From Diospyros lotus (taxonomy: Eukaryota; Streptophyta; Magnoliopsida; Ericales; Ebenaceae), in the NCBI RefSeq assembly GCF_014633365.1, contig NC_068350.1, positions 2,051,001 through 2,115,000 on the forward strand: DNA of 64,000 bases, read 5' to 3'. Shown here in pieces: positions 38,980 through 51,600 of this stretch; position 1 is the first letter of the stretch; every line of letters starts with the position of its first letter. The notes beneath the pieces were generated by a model that saw nothing but the letters and a program-made list of their open reading frames with translations, searched no databases and was not told where the DNA came from. The translations under genes and the position numbers were made by a program.

Positions 38980-41900
38980 ATGCTATGTTCTCAAGTCTGG
39001 TGGCGGTTATCGTCCCCTCTCCGCTCTCCTTCGCCGCTTAACGCTACGCTCCGTCTATACTCGTCGTTGTTTTCGCCTTCAGCGATGGGCAAAAAGGTCA
39101 ATGCCCTGCCGGACTCCGGCCCCGACCACCCAAAGGATGAGGCCTATCTCCAATCCATCATTCCCAAACGCATCGCGCTCTTTGAGTCCATCAAGGCTCA
39201 GCAACTCGCTCACCTCCAATCCATTTCCGGCGATCCGATCAAGTACTGGTTCTTCTCCAATCTTTAGTAGCGTACGTGTATATGATGTGTCGTGTATAGA
39301 GTGTTGATTTCGATGTGTGTTGCTGTAAGGATAACTCTGCCGGACGGGACCGTGAAGGACGGTAAGAAATGGGCGTCGACTCCGCTGGATATCGCGAAAG
39401 AGATTTCCAAGAGTTTGGCGGCAAATTCGCTGATTTCGAAGGTCAATGGAGTGCTTTGGGACATGTCGAGGCCGCTTGAAGGTGACTGCGAGCTCAAATT
39501 ATTCACTTTTGACAGTGATGAAGGCCGCGACACCTTGTGGCACTCGAGCGCTCACATTCTTGGGCAGGTATGATCTTTGCCTTTGCTGGTTCATGCATTT
39601 CAGTGGAGTTGGGGTAGAATTTGATTTTGCAGCTAAAATTATTTGGTTGCTCTGTTGTGACTCGCAGTCACTGGAGATGCAATACGGGTGCAAGTTGTGC
39701 ATTGGGCCGTGTACTACACGAGGGGAGGTACATCTTATGCTGTGAATGATCTCAATTACATATTTATTCATTAGCAAGCATTACAGTTAAATAGAGGTTT
39801 AACCTTATTCTGGAAATTCTAAAATGTTCTTTTGTTGATCATCTCCTGTCTGAAGTAGCGGTTATTCTTCTGCCAGTTATGCTAAATTTTTTTTTGTCGG
39901 TGGTCTCCTGGTTGAGTTACTACTTATTTCTCTTGACAGTTATGTTATGAGATTACTAAATATTGCATCTTTATTTATGTGAGTAGAAGCTGGCATTAAT
40001 TGTTAAGAACTCATTGGCACAAAAGGTCTAGTTTGACTGCCTTAAAATTGGATTTATCCATGTGGAAGCATGGAGAAACTTGAGACGTGAGAGCATGGAA
40101 ATCATTTTGTTAGGGATAGACCATCACTGGACTCTTGATTAGCCACGCAAGCTTTATGATGTAGCTGAAGCTACAGCTTTTGAAAGAATAATGAAAGGAA
40201 TTGAAAGAATGACTGATCTAGAGATGTAATACTCTAGATAGCCCACATTAAAGCTAAATAACCAATAAGCTTTGAATCTAAGATGTACAACTGATATATT
40301 TTGCTTCAAAAGTTTCAATAAATTTGCTTACATGGTCTTTGAGTCAGCTCATCAACCTTTTCTGTTGGAAATATCACAACGATATCGATATTGTGGAAAT
40401 AAAATAAATTGTGGACAGTTTATTCGAAGGATGACTCGAGTAACAACTAACAACTGGATTTTTCTCCTAATCTTATGGCTGAAAAAATAGGAGATAAAAA
40501 GGATAAAGTGATAAGATGATTTGGAGATTAGAAAACTCTAAGAATAAAGGGATAAAGGCAGCAGATAATTCAAGATATCTTAGCAGTTTTTTTTTTTTTT
40601 AAATTCTTTTTGTTTTATTTTATCTTCTAAACATATTCAAATACGTTCCTAGAATGTAGGAGATACCCTAGGTGTTGTGTATAAATACCCCATACTACTC
40701 GAGAATATAGAATGCAAGAATCTGCAGTTCTTTTCCAGCTTGTTTCATCCTTTCTACATTTTCTTATAGCACAGATCTGGAGCAGAATATTGCCCAACCC
40801 TGTAGAGTTGCAATAGACAGTCTTATTTACAAAACAAACTCCGAAATGCTTAGAAACTCCAACCAACACACCAAAAGACAATTATGAATATATCTATTCA
40901 AGAAGCTTTTAGACTGCTGCATCACTTTGTGCCAATTCTGAACAATTATTTAGTTCAATCCATTTCCTTTCATAGAAGAGAATAATCTGATTTGTTGATT
41001 AGCCTTTCATCTGCAATTAAGTATTATGGAATTATTTGACTTGCAAGTCTAAATATGGAAGTTAATATCTAAGTTACCCAAATAACTAGTGACAATATGG
41101 ATTTTGGTTTTAGTTGTGGATTGCATTTACATTAACAAGATTTTCTATGTAGGACTTCTTGTTCACAAGTTTTGCATGAAGTTATTGCTTACTTTAGTTA
41201 TTGTGATGACATCTGGCATTTTATATTCTCATTGAATCTGTCTAAATGTGTAACTCAAGGGTTTTGGGTGTCTCCCTAAAACTACCCCAAGTGTAATAAA
41301 TCAATAGGGCTGTTAGGACAATTAGGATTGCCATGAATGTGATAGCTGCTTTCTTGCGCTTTGAGGCAACCATAGTTATTAAAGGCGCGCCTAGGCGCAA
41401 GGCGCCTTAAGGCGCCAGTTTGGCGCCTCGCCTGGGCTGAGGCGAAGCGGTTTCTGCAAGGCGCGCGCCTTGCAAGGTGAGGCGCTGAGGCGCGCCTAGG
41501 CGCGCCTCATGAAAATCGAGCCTGCATCATTTCTTTCTCTCCTCTCCAGCATCCCCTCTTCTTAGTTTCAGCATGTATACATCACTACTTATTTACATTT
41601 CTTTAGTTTAAGTAAATGTCCACATTTTCTTTTATTTATATTTTACCTTCCATTTACTTTAATACATAAATGTAAATAAGAAAGTACCCCCCATTTGGAT
41701 TCAATAAAAATATCTAAAAAATCAAAATCCATAACAATAAGAAAATAGAATTTTGATTTTAGTACAAATTCAGGATTTAGCAATTTTACCACCCCCAAAA
41801 TACATACCTACTATTTCTTGAAAAATTCATTAAAAATCATTTTAACAACAATGAATATTAACTATCAAAATACCGGGAGTTAGTTTTTCAAAATGAAAAC

Positions 41901-44900
41901 ATTTTCTTATATGTCTCCTTATAATACCCTAATCTTCCAGACTTAGAAAAAATGCGCTAATTTTCCAGACCTAGAAAAATAGCATTTTTCAAAATGAAAG
42001 CATTTTCTTGATTGTGGACTTGTAGTGTTTATTGATTGTGGAGAATACTAAAGCTATTCCAAAATGTCCTCCATCAATAAAACAAGAGATTGGAGAGTAC
42101 ATGCAAAAGAAGAAAAATAACAGGGAATCAGGGATGAGCAAAATATGGCACCGTAAGATGATGATTTTCAATTTGGTGAAGGGTATGATGATGATGATGA
42201 TTAAAACTTCTTTATTGATTGTGGACTTGTAGTGTTTATATGTTTGTTTAGAACTTTGCACGATGGTTGGTACTTGTTTGAGTTTGAGACTTTAAGTTTG
42301 AACTTTGATGATGTTTCTAGTTTAGAAATTGTATGATGAATGAATTAACTTTGATGTTGTTAGTTTAGAATTTGAAGATAATGAAACATTAATGATATGC
42401 ATGTGCTATTGTTGATAATTTGATAGTTTTTTATGATTTTACAAGATTTTTAGTTTTTTTTCTAAAAGGTGCGCCTCGCTTCGCAAAGGCGCGTCTCGCC
42501 TCGTGCGCCTCGCGCCTCAGGCTCCAGGACCCTTTGCGCCTCGCTGCGCCTCACGCCTTTCAGAACTATGGAGGCAACTAGGTTGATTGGGGGGGTCCTC
42601 CCCCAGTTTATTAAACTGTATCTTGGATGTTTCTTTCTTGTTTTTTCTTTATCTACTTACATTAAGTACTTGGTATTATTTTATGTTAGTGCATATGCAC
42701 CACAAGTTGGATTTGGCGGAAACATACAAGAACATCAATATATCAATCCTTTATCCCACTTCTAGCTCATCAGTCATATCCTAATGATTTGGAAGAAAGC
42801 TAAGCTGGATTTTGGTAGAATTTAGAGGAATTGTACAAGAATTATGCAAAGTAGAGAAGATTATTATAAACGGTAACTTGAATGCTTTTGTACATAAGTC
42901 ATAGTTTTCAAGAAAAATTAGATGGGTTACATTTCAGTCAGTGATTGGATCCTATAGGGAGGCACTATGGTATATGATGAAAGATATGGAAAAATTCTCA
43001 CTTGCAGCACAAAATGTCCCAAAATTATGTGTAACGAAATTGTGCTAGGTTCCTAGGGAAATGGGCCAAAGAATCTCCAACAGAAAAGTTGATAGATTGC
43101 TGCAATAAGAGTGCATCTTGCTTTTTTATACACAAGGTTGGCCCAAATAAAGGAAACTTTAAATGGACTCGATATGTGAAATTTGAGATCAATAATCAGG
43201 CCAAAAGGATGTCAGGAAAATGGGTTTTAAGTTCCTAAATGATGGTTGGACATGGAATAAAGGCTTGATATGTTGTTGTATGGTTGGACTTGGAATGAAT
43301 GCCTGTTATTACAGGACAACCAAATTTGGGAGTTCGCCAAAACTTGAAATTTAAGTCTACATTGGGTGAATTGTACGCGTATTGGAAGTCCCAAATGTTT
43401 AGAATACAATGCAAAAATACTTTCATCAAAAGGAACTTTTTGAGGAGAGTTACAACTTACAACTAACTGGTTGGATGAAACTCATAAACAAACAGGCCCA
43501 ATTTCAGGGGCACAAAAGTCTGAAGGTTAGGAAGGAAGTGGGTATATCATGCCGGAATTGGGAATTTTAAGATTGGGAACCCCATAATCTGACCAAGGTT
43601 AAAAGGAGCCAACATGGTTGAGGTAACCAACTTGACTTGAAACTTTCTACTAAATTGGATTAGAATGAGGTATGTGTTAGGACTCCCATTAGTCTCACCT
43701 ATCAAAGGCGTTAAAGGAGAGGAACAATAGGGGCAGCCAAGGGAATTGAGTCAGGGGGTAAAAGAGTCAGAAGTTGGTTAGAAGAGAATATTCATTCACG
43801 TGGCTGAAACAGAATGGGAGAGAGGTATAAAAAGGGAGGGTGGAGGAGAGAGAAGGGATCTGGAAATTTGTTGAAGAAACCGTTGGAGAGTGAGGCCCTC
43901 TCGAATAGGCCTGATTTCTTTTGTTTTCTTTTCTTGCTATTCCTATTATCCATTGCTGTAAGCTACTGTAATTGGGTAGTTCCTACTGTAAGAGCTGAAA
44001 TTCAATCAATTGAGTAAGGTCCTATCAGTCTGTAATTCACCCTAAATGTGCCCAATGCATGTGCAAAAATACTTGAATACAAGAAAAAAAAAATGGAAAA
44101 AAGGCAGTTGGTGAAGCATTATATAAGAGAATGCACCAATGCATGTGAGTTTTAGTTGAAGCCTCCCCCCCCCCCCCCCCAAAAAAAAAAAAAAAAAAAA
44201 AAAAAACCAAAACTCGGGACCTTGTTTGGCTGGTAATGTTCCACTAAATTGGATTAAGATGAGGTCTGAAATCAAGTCCAAATTTTCCTAGTGCACATGC
44301 AAGAATATTTGGATTAAAAGAAAATAATAAAAAAATGCTGGTTGGCGAAAGCTTTGTGTTGAGAATGCGCCAATGCATGTGAGTTTTTGTAGAAGCATGC
44401 TGGCTCTCCTCCTCTTTGGCTGGCCCCTTAAAATGCCATTAGGCTTCTTGTATACAGACATTTCATGATCTTCGAAGAGGCTTTAGGGAAAAAAGGCTAG
44501 GCGTTTTGGAGAGAGTGAAAGAGAGGAGAATTAGGGAAGTCATCTACAAGGAGCTTTTGGTTGGCGTTAGGGAAGCAAATCAAGGGCTAATTTGAAGCAT
44601 GTTTCAAGGGTTATAAAGTAGCTACAAGTCAAGGTATGGTAAACTTCGCTTTGAAAATGTGGTTTAAACTTGCTTGGTTTTCAATCTAAATGTGCTTTCT
44701 ATGAAAGAAAAATGTAATTTGTGATTTCTCTTTGGTGAAACTTGGCAGGCAAATGTTGTTTCATGCTCTCATATATTCATGAAAGAGGTTTATGATGCAC
44801 CTCATGGCTATACATAAAATGCCTGCAATTTGTTTTGACATTTTCGTGGAATGTGTGTAAAAACCCCTTAGAAGCATTTGCAATGCCAAAATGGGAAGCT

Positions 44901-45602
44901 TGGAGGCTTCAATTAGTCAGCTCTTGGGAGCCCAAGGGTTGAAGGCCTTGGAAACCGAGGAGTTTAAAAAAGGCATCTCCAGTGGATGAGGCTCCTTGCT
45001 TTGCACTAGGGAAGGGTCATTTTTCTACGAGCCTTACCCTAGTGTTTCAAAGAGTAAGTTTCCATAACTTGCACTTGTGACCTTTTGATTGTAGAGGAAC
45101 AACCTTATTGTTGCTACCAAGACCTGCCTTTAGGATAAAAAAAATTACTCTACAACAATAACAACAACATATCAAGCTTTAATCTCACTAGGTGGGCCAA
45201 CTACTTGGATTCTAGCTTGCCAATCATCTGTTTTTATAGCCATCTCCTCTATAAGCCAATTGTTCTACACAATTAAATAAACAAGAAAAAGGAAATGCTT
45301 TTTAAATTTTGTCACACTAATTGTTAAATAATTTGTATTAGATTAGTTTATTGTCTCGGGTAAAGCAGTTTATGTCAAGGATGTATTTGGTATTTCATCT
45401 AGTTGTTTGATTGGTTAGTTATATCTCTAGCTATTCGGTTATTTTAAAACCTTGTGTAGTCCGCCCTTATGTTCTATAAATAAGGGGTCAGGGGCCTTTA
45501 TTTTCTCACTGATTCTTTTATGCTATCTTGTGCTGTGTAAGAGGAAAGCGATTTAAAGTTTTGTAATCTGTTCTAAATCTCTGTATAGCCTGGGTATTGG
45601 GT

Positions 45603-45660
<58 letters not shown>

Positions 45661-48600
45661 TGTGGGCAGTACATGTAATCGATTCTGATATTCAAGATAG
45701 TGGAGAAAGGCGCTAAAGGTAGTCTAGATGTAGATTTCCTGAAAGGGAAACTAAACCAGGATAAATCTCAAGTCTTTGTGTGTGTATGTCCTAATTTTGT
45801 GCTTTTATATTCTGTGTGTGTGTATATGTCCTAATTTTGTGCTTTTATATTCTGTTTTCTTATCTCTTTCGTGAGTGGGTTATTCCGACAGTCTTGAGGG
45901 TAGAGTGTTTGATTAAGGCAGGCAGAAGTTTGGGACAACACTAATTTACTTGAGGCTGATTGGAATGGTCTTTAGTATTATTTATTCACTCCCTTTCTAC
46001 TTTTAATTAATTCTGTTGCAAGTTCTTTGGAACTTTTGTTATTTGTATTCATACTCCAAGTGGGAAACTATTGCTTGTGAGTCACTGGCAGGTCACCTGT
46101 CTGGTCATCCCTTCTAACTCTCAATCGGATCACAAGATTAATATTTTGGTCATTGTTAGATTGATGATTGGGCCCATGTGTTCGTGGTTGCTTAGTTTGC
46201 TCTATTCAGAAAATCCTGTCTATGCGAACCTAACAAGAAATATATCTGCAAGTGGATATTCTGTTAGGATACCGCAATAAGTACTAGTTAGAGAGTACAC
46301 CGTTGTTGTGACTTGTTTTGTTATTATGTAAATAAGAAGTGTTCATATAATTTGTACTCTGTATATCGATCCGTGCTTTGTCATTACTATCTAATGTCAC
46401 TATTAGTTTGCCATCTATAATTTAGTACTCAATAACTTCTTATTTTCCTTCTGTTTTATGCTTACATTATATATGATTGTTATTTGTTTTGCTAATTTCT
46501 CTAGTATCTCATGAAAGGGTTAATTGTTATTGCAGGGATTCTATTATGATGCCTTTTATGGTGACCTGGGTTTAAACGAGGATCACTTCAAAAGGATTGA
46601 TTCTGGGGCAGCAAAAGCTGTTGGGGTACTGCCTATTTACATGTTTTAACAGTTGAGCCATCATAGAGTTTGGCTTGGTGTCTGTTCTGTTATTAAGGTG
46701 TTTAATTGTTGTTTTTTTTAATTTAGTTAATTCTAATATATATTTCTACTGATAAAATGAGCTATAAATTTAGAGCAGTGCAAAAATACTAGCAAGATGA
46801 AAAATGATAATTGTTTGGTATCCCTATTATGCTTTCTCACATCAATGTTAACTCGGTTTTCTTTTGTTGTTTCTTCTTATTTGGTTATGTTCATGCATTG
46901 GAATTTGAGAAGTACTTGATACTTGATAGTTGTTTCAACAGCTTTTCTTCTAGTTATTTTCCATTTTCCTTTTGATGAAATGTTATCAATGTTTTTGTTG
47001 TTAAATCTGAAAAAGGGCACACTGACATTGTGTGTCTAAAGCTGTAGCATCAATCTATCTTCTCTATTTGAACTACATTCTTTCTGTGACCGTATAATTG
47101 TAGAATTCTCTGTTTATCCTTTGTACTCATGATGTGTCTCTTTCTTACATTTGTATATGCACAAATGAACAAATTAAACAACCTAAGTAGGAAAACCTTA
47201 GGTAGACCTGGAGATGAACAAATAAAATGTTTCTCACCTTGTATTGAGTTTAGAGGAAGTATTTATACATGAGGTAGGCCATGGCTTGCTCTTAAAATAC
47301 AGGGATATGATACAAAACACAAATTTAAATTTGATACAACGGATAAGGTCGGATTTAAACTTAAGTGACAATTTCTTATCCTATCTTTATGGAACTACTA
47401 TCTTCTCATCTCCCCCTTATCTTCTTTCTTTAATTTCAAAACCTTCTTATCATCTCATCTCCTGTCGACACAGCAATATTATTTGCATATCTTCTTTCTT
47501 CAAGAACAAACATACATGCACACGTTATCATTATCTTATACCACATCTAGATAATTGTACAATCATGATAAAATGTGAGGTTTCTTTTGCTTGGGGGTTA
47601 AATCCTACTGTATGTGTATGAAATGTATTATGAACATTAATATTTGATGTTCATGTGTTACCTTAAATGCTTTCTATTTCAGGAAAAACAACCTTTTGAG
47701 CGCATTGAAGTTACAAGGCAGCAGGCTCTGGAGATTTTCTCTGAAAATAAATTCAAGGTAAGTCTAACTAAACTAAAATACTTGATCTGTCAATTGCTTG
47801 TTTTTATTTGATTTTTTTATGATGCGTCTTATATTCACAATTTTAGTTGTCTTGATCAGATTGAAATCATTAATGAATTGCCTGAAGACAAAACTATCAC
47901 AGTATATAGATGTGGTCCATTGGTAGATTTGTGCCGTGGGCCCCATATACCAAATACATCTTTTGTAAAAGCATTGGCTTGCTTAAAGGTACAGAATTTG
48001 GTTAATTTTCTTTGAGTATGCAAGCATTTTATCTCTGTTATTTATGTATCTAATATTCAGGCTTCATCAGCATATTGGAGGGGAAATAAAGATCGTGAAA
48101 GTTTACAAAGAGTGTATGGGATATCATTTCCTGATCAAAAACGATTGAAGGTAGTGGTCCATTTTTTATTTTTTCCTTATAAAGTGTATCTATTAACCTG
48201 CTACACACAAAGCCACACACTTTTTTTTGACTTCCCATACCTATTTTATTCACTTTCAAAGTTACATTTTCTGGCATAGTAAATTGTTGCAACCATCACT
48301 TGTTACTGACTGATATTTGTTTTCAATCTTAGTATTCACTGGAACTAGAAATTTAATCCATGTAAAGGCTTCTGCTTGAAGTAAGATCATTGCAATAAAT
48401 GAAAAATAGAATAGATTAAGAATAAGATGTCCAAAATTTGCTTTAGTTTAAGAAAAGCTGGAAACAATTTTATATCATATTTTTCCGTGAGTTATTTGAG
48501 GGCAGGACTGGGTATAAAAAGTTATGCTCTAATAGTACTTGTATCAATTATTGATTTGCAAAAATCACTTCATCTTGTAAGCTATGAAGCAACATAAGAA

Positions 48601-51600
48601 TATGTTGGCATTGCAATTATCAAAAAGTATTTAAAATGTCATGAAAGGGATATGACAGAAGTATATATATTTGCAGTTTAATATTTAATTCAAAGATGGA
48701 AACATACAAACTAACCATAACTAAAAACAAAAAGATTTATGCCATAGCTTTATTATTTAGTAAACTATTTCATTCCATCAAATGGGAAAACATACATGCA
48801 TGCAAATAGTAATAGACATTTTATCATATTTTGTTGTCAAGTAAATAAGTAATTAATTTTACATTCTTCATATTAGAAAAGTATGAACAAAAAGATCAAA
48901 TATCTTTTCCATAAGTCTCTATTTGCAAATGAGTTAGACGTCTTGAATCCTAGAATTCCTCAATGAAATGTCCAAGGAAAAAGGGATTTGTAGGTATATA
49001 TTTGCATGCATTTATCTTATCAGTAGATTTTTAATTTTACTTTTTAAACTTGTAACACGCTTCATATTTATCAAGGCTATGGAAAAATATTACTCTTTTG
49101 GTATCTTAACTAAAAGGTTTGGATGAGTTCTGGGCCAACCATAGGTTTGGAGAAGCATGGACTCACTTGACAAGTCCAACACCTCCTGATTTGAATAGAA
49201 GTATTGGTGAAGGTAGGAGAGAAAGAAGCTTTGACAGGTAGGCTTGAAGATCAAACCTCTGATTCCTATTGCAGAGAAATAGAGACTCTTTAAGTCTTTC
49301 AGGAGGTCTTTGGAATGATCTTGGCATTTGAAAATCTGTTGTTCATCTTTTGGGGAGAGTTATGCCTTGCAGACTTTTCTTTGGTTGACTTTTTTTTGAG
49401 GTTCCCTTAGACCTACCATTAAAAGTATGCTATACCCTGTGAAGATTGTGGCAATGAGGTCAAATTTATTCCATTGTCCCAATGATACTCAGGCAGAAAT
49501 TTGTTGTAGTGCAATTAGGCCTTGTGTTGCTTTTAATGCCACAGTGCTGACTGCTAGGGAGAAAAGAAGCGTGCTGGAGGGAAAAAGAATTTTGAATCTT
49601 AGCATGCCCAAATGCTAAAGATTGTGGTACCCTAGGTGTAATAGATCTAAAAGAAGATGATTGGAATACTGTTACTGTTTCCTTTGCATGGTTTTCTTTT
49701 GTCATTGTTCTTTTTTTTTTTTTTAAATTTTGTGGGCTTTCCACCCATCATTTATGGGGCTGCATGCAGATTTGTTTCTTGGGTGGGTTCTCAGCTCTCT
49801 TTTCATTTCTTGCAGCTTTGACCTTATTGTTGGATTTAGGTTGGTCTAGTTTTCCTTTTTGTCTGGAACTAACACCTTCTTCACTTTTTCCTTATTTTTG
49901 GATGAAATCTCCCCTGAATAGCTTAGGGCCCCTGTTTTTGTTACATTGCCGTGAATTCAAATCTCATCAAGTCTTATTGTACTTGCATTGAACTTCTTGA
50001 AATAGGCGTTGACTTTCTCTAATTCCATTTATAAAGAAGAAATTTTGGATCCAAATTTAGTTTTATTTTCCTCAGCAATATCCTTCCTCCAATCATTGAT
50101 TTGGGGGAAAACTAAGTTTTCAGTTTGGAGAGTCGTTACCATAGACTTTGTTTTGCTAAAACTTATCTTCAAGGCCATCTCTTTCTTTCTTTTTGGATTT
50201 TACCCTATTTGCTCGAACATAACTTGTGGCCAGCTCTTCCCATTTCTGTGGCCCTGAGCCTTTTTTGCATAATAAACTGGTCACCATACTTCAATTTTTG
50301 TCACCACAACTACTGAACTTCAATGTTTGTTATAATTGAGTCCCTCTTTTGACTTTTCATCAAATTTTATTGACGAAAACTAACATAATATACAAAAATA
50401 TATACCCAAAATCTTCAATCTATTTAGAGGTTTATATTAATGTATACCAGGTTAGTTTCATTAAGAGAATTTGAGAAGAAAATCAAAATAGGGACTGAAT
50501 TATAGCAAAAATCAAAGATTATAGTGGCTGTGGTGACAAAAATTAAAGTACAGTGATAAGTTTATTGTGAAATGCAAAGTTCAGGGACTAGCAATGTAAT
50601 TTACCCAAAATAATAAAATAATGCCATAACAAAAATTGTTTACTCATCACTAAATCAGCCCAACTTTACATGTTCGTATTGAACTTGGATTACAATCTTC
50701 TGAAAAACCTGGTTGTACTATGACTTGCCAACCACTACTTCCACCAATGTTTCTTTTGTCCGTTTGACTCTCTCCTCTTCTTTGTGTTCCTCTCCCCCCT
50801 CTATGCATACACACAATTATATATGCCTATTTCTATGTGGATGTAGCTAGTATATACCTATTATTTCATGGATTTGGCATATTATATACCTATTGTTACA
50901 TGGATTTGGTGTTGTATATACCTGTTCCTACATGGATTTTGCCTAGTAAGTTATATGTGTATATGCATATCTATTTCTACATGGATTCAGCAATAATGTA
51001 TACATATTCATACATGGATTTGGCATGGTTTATACTGATTCCTACTTGGATTTGACACATTATATATGTGTTCCTAACTTCTATATGAATTTGTTATAGT
51101 ACATACCTATTCTTAAATGAATTTGACAATATTTTACCTATTCCTATATGGATTTGGTGCAATATATAGCTACTTTTACATGTATTTTGGCGGTCACATT
51201 TATCTTGTGGTGGCTTCTGGAATTCTCAAATCTTGATATTCACAATGCAAGGCACTTACAGGCACTTTTCATATCCCTGATGTATGGCTGCCTCAATATC
51301 CTTAAAATTGATGTCAAACCTTACACTCACCCAGGCCATTCTTGGCCAAAATCCTAAGCAAGTTACAAGTCAAGTCATAAAATACATTGGCTAGAACATT
51401 TTTTGTTTTGTCACTTGAATTTCGCCAACATAAAAAACAATAGTTATTTGGATTCTACACTTATAATACAAACTTGGTTGCAGGAGTACCTTGTCAGACT
51501 TGAAGAGTTAAAGAAATATGACCACAGAGAGCTTGGAAAGAATCAGGAACTTTTCTTTTTTCACCCACTTAGGTGCAGTTTCTCAGTTACTTCATAGGAC

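Larger units (their letters stand above)
43643..44399. repeat. Tandem duplication, one copy split by a solo LTR
   Basis: Unit A (43643-44163 including the LTR) and unit B (44236-44399) share CTAAATTGGATTA.GATGAGG, ATGCAAAAATACTTG-like, GAATGC(A/G)CCAATGCATGTGAG and GT(T/A)GAAGC in the same order. A long C-run/A-run (44165-44206) lies between them. Confidence 0.8.
39728..46535 (+). other. ThrRS intron 3 (6.8 kb), transposon-rich
   Basis: It contains, in order, a solo LTR (40363-40758), a hAT element (41371-42570), a solo LTR inside a tandem duplication (43675-44027), an RTE tail (about 45145-45240) and a solo LTR (45322-45940). I recognise no gene in the rest. Confidence 0.85.
48151..51483 (+). 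other. ThrRS intron 7 (3.3 kb)
   Basis: It contains a MITE (50246-50610) and a minisatellite-like block (50851-51190). The stretch 49080-49740 is somewhat GC-richer, with short open frames, but I recognise no protein in it. Confidence 0.6.

Noticed and set aside
42032..42232. Plus-strand open frame with a [13 protein letters not shown] segment as a host gene
   Set aside because: It lies inside hAT copy 1 and corresponds to the same region of copy 2; it is transposon remnant, not a separate gene.
44165..44206. C16-A26 run as a processed-pseudogene poly(A) tail
   Set aside because: No coding or transcript-like sequence precedes it, and the C-run directly before the A-run is more likely simple-repeat growth or an assembly artefact.
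47151..47512. Firm solo-LTR call with TSD
   Set aside because: The TACAT repeat fits, but the terminus is not TG...CA; alternatives such as ACATT/ATATT mismatch. Left as a tentative LTR.
50837..51055. 72-codon open frame with repeated Tyr-Met-Asp-Leu
   Set aside because: It is the translation of the 32-bp minisatellite; there is no start context, no family and it lies in an intron.
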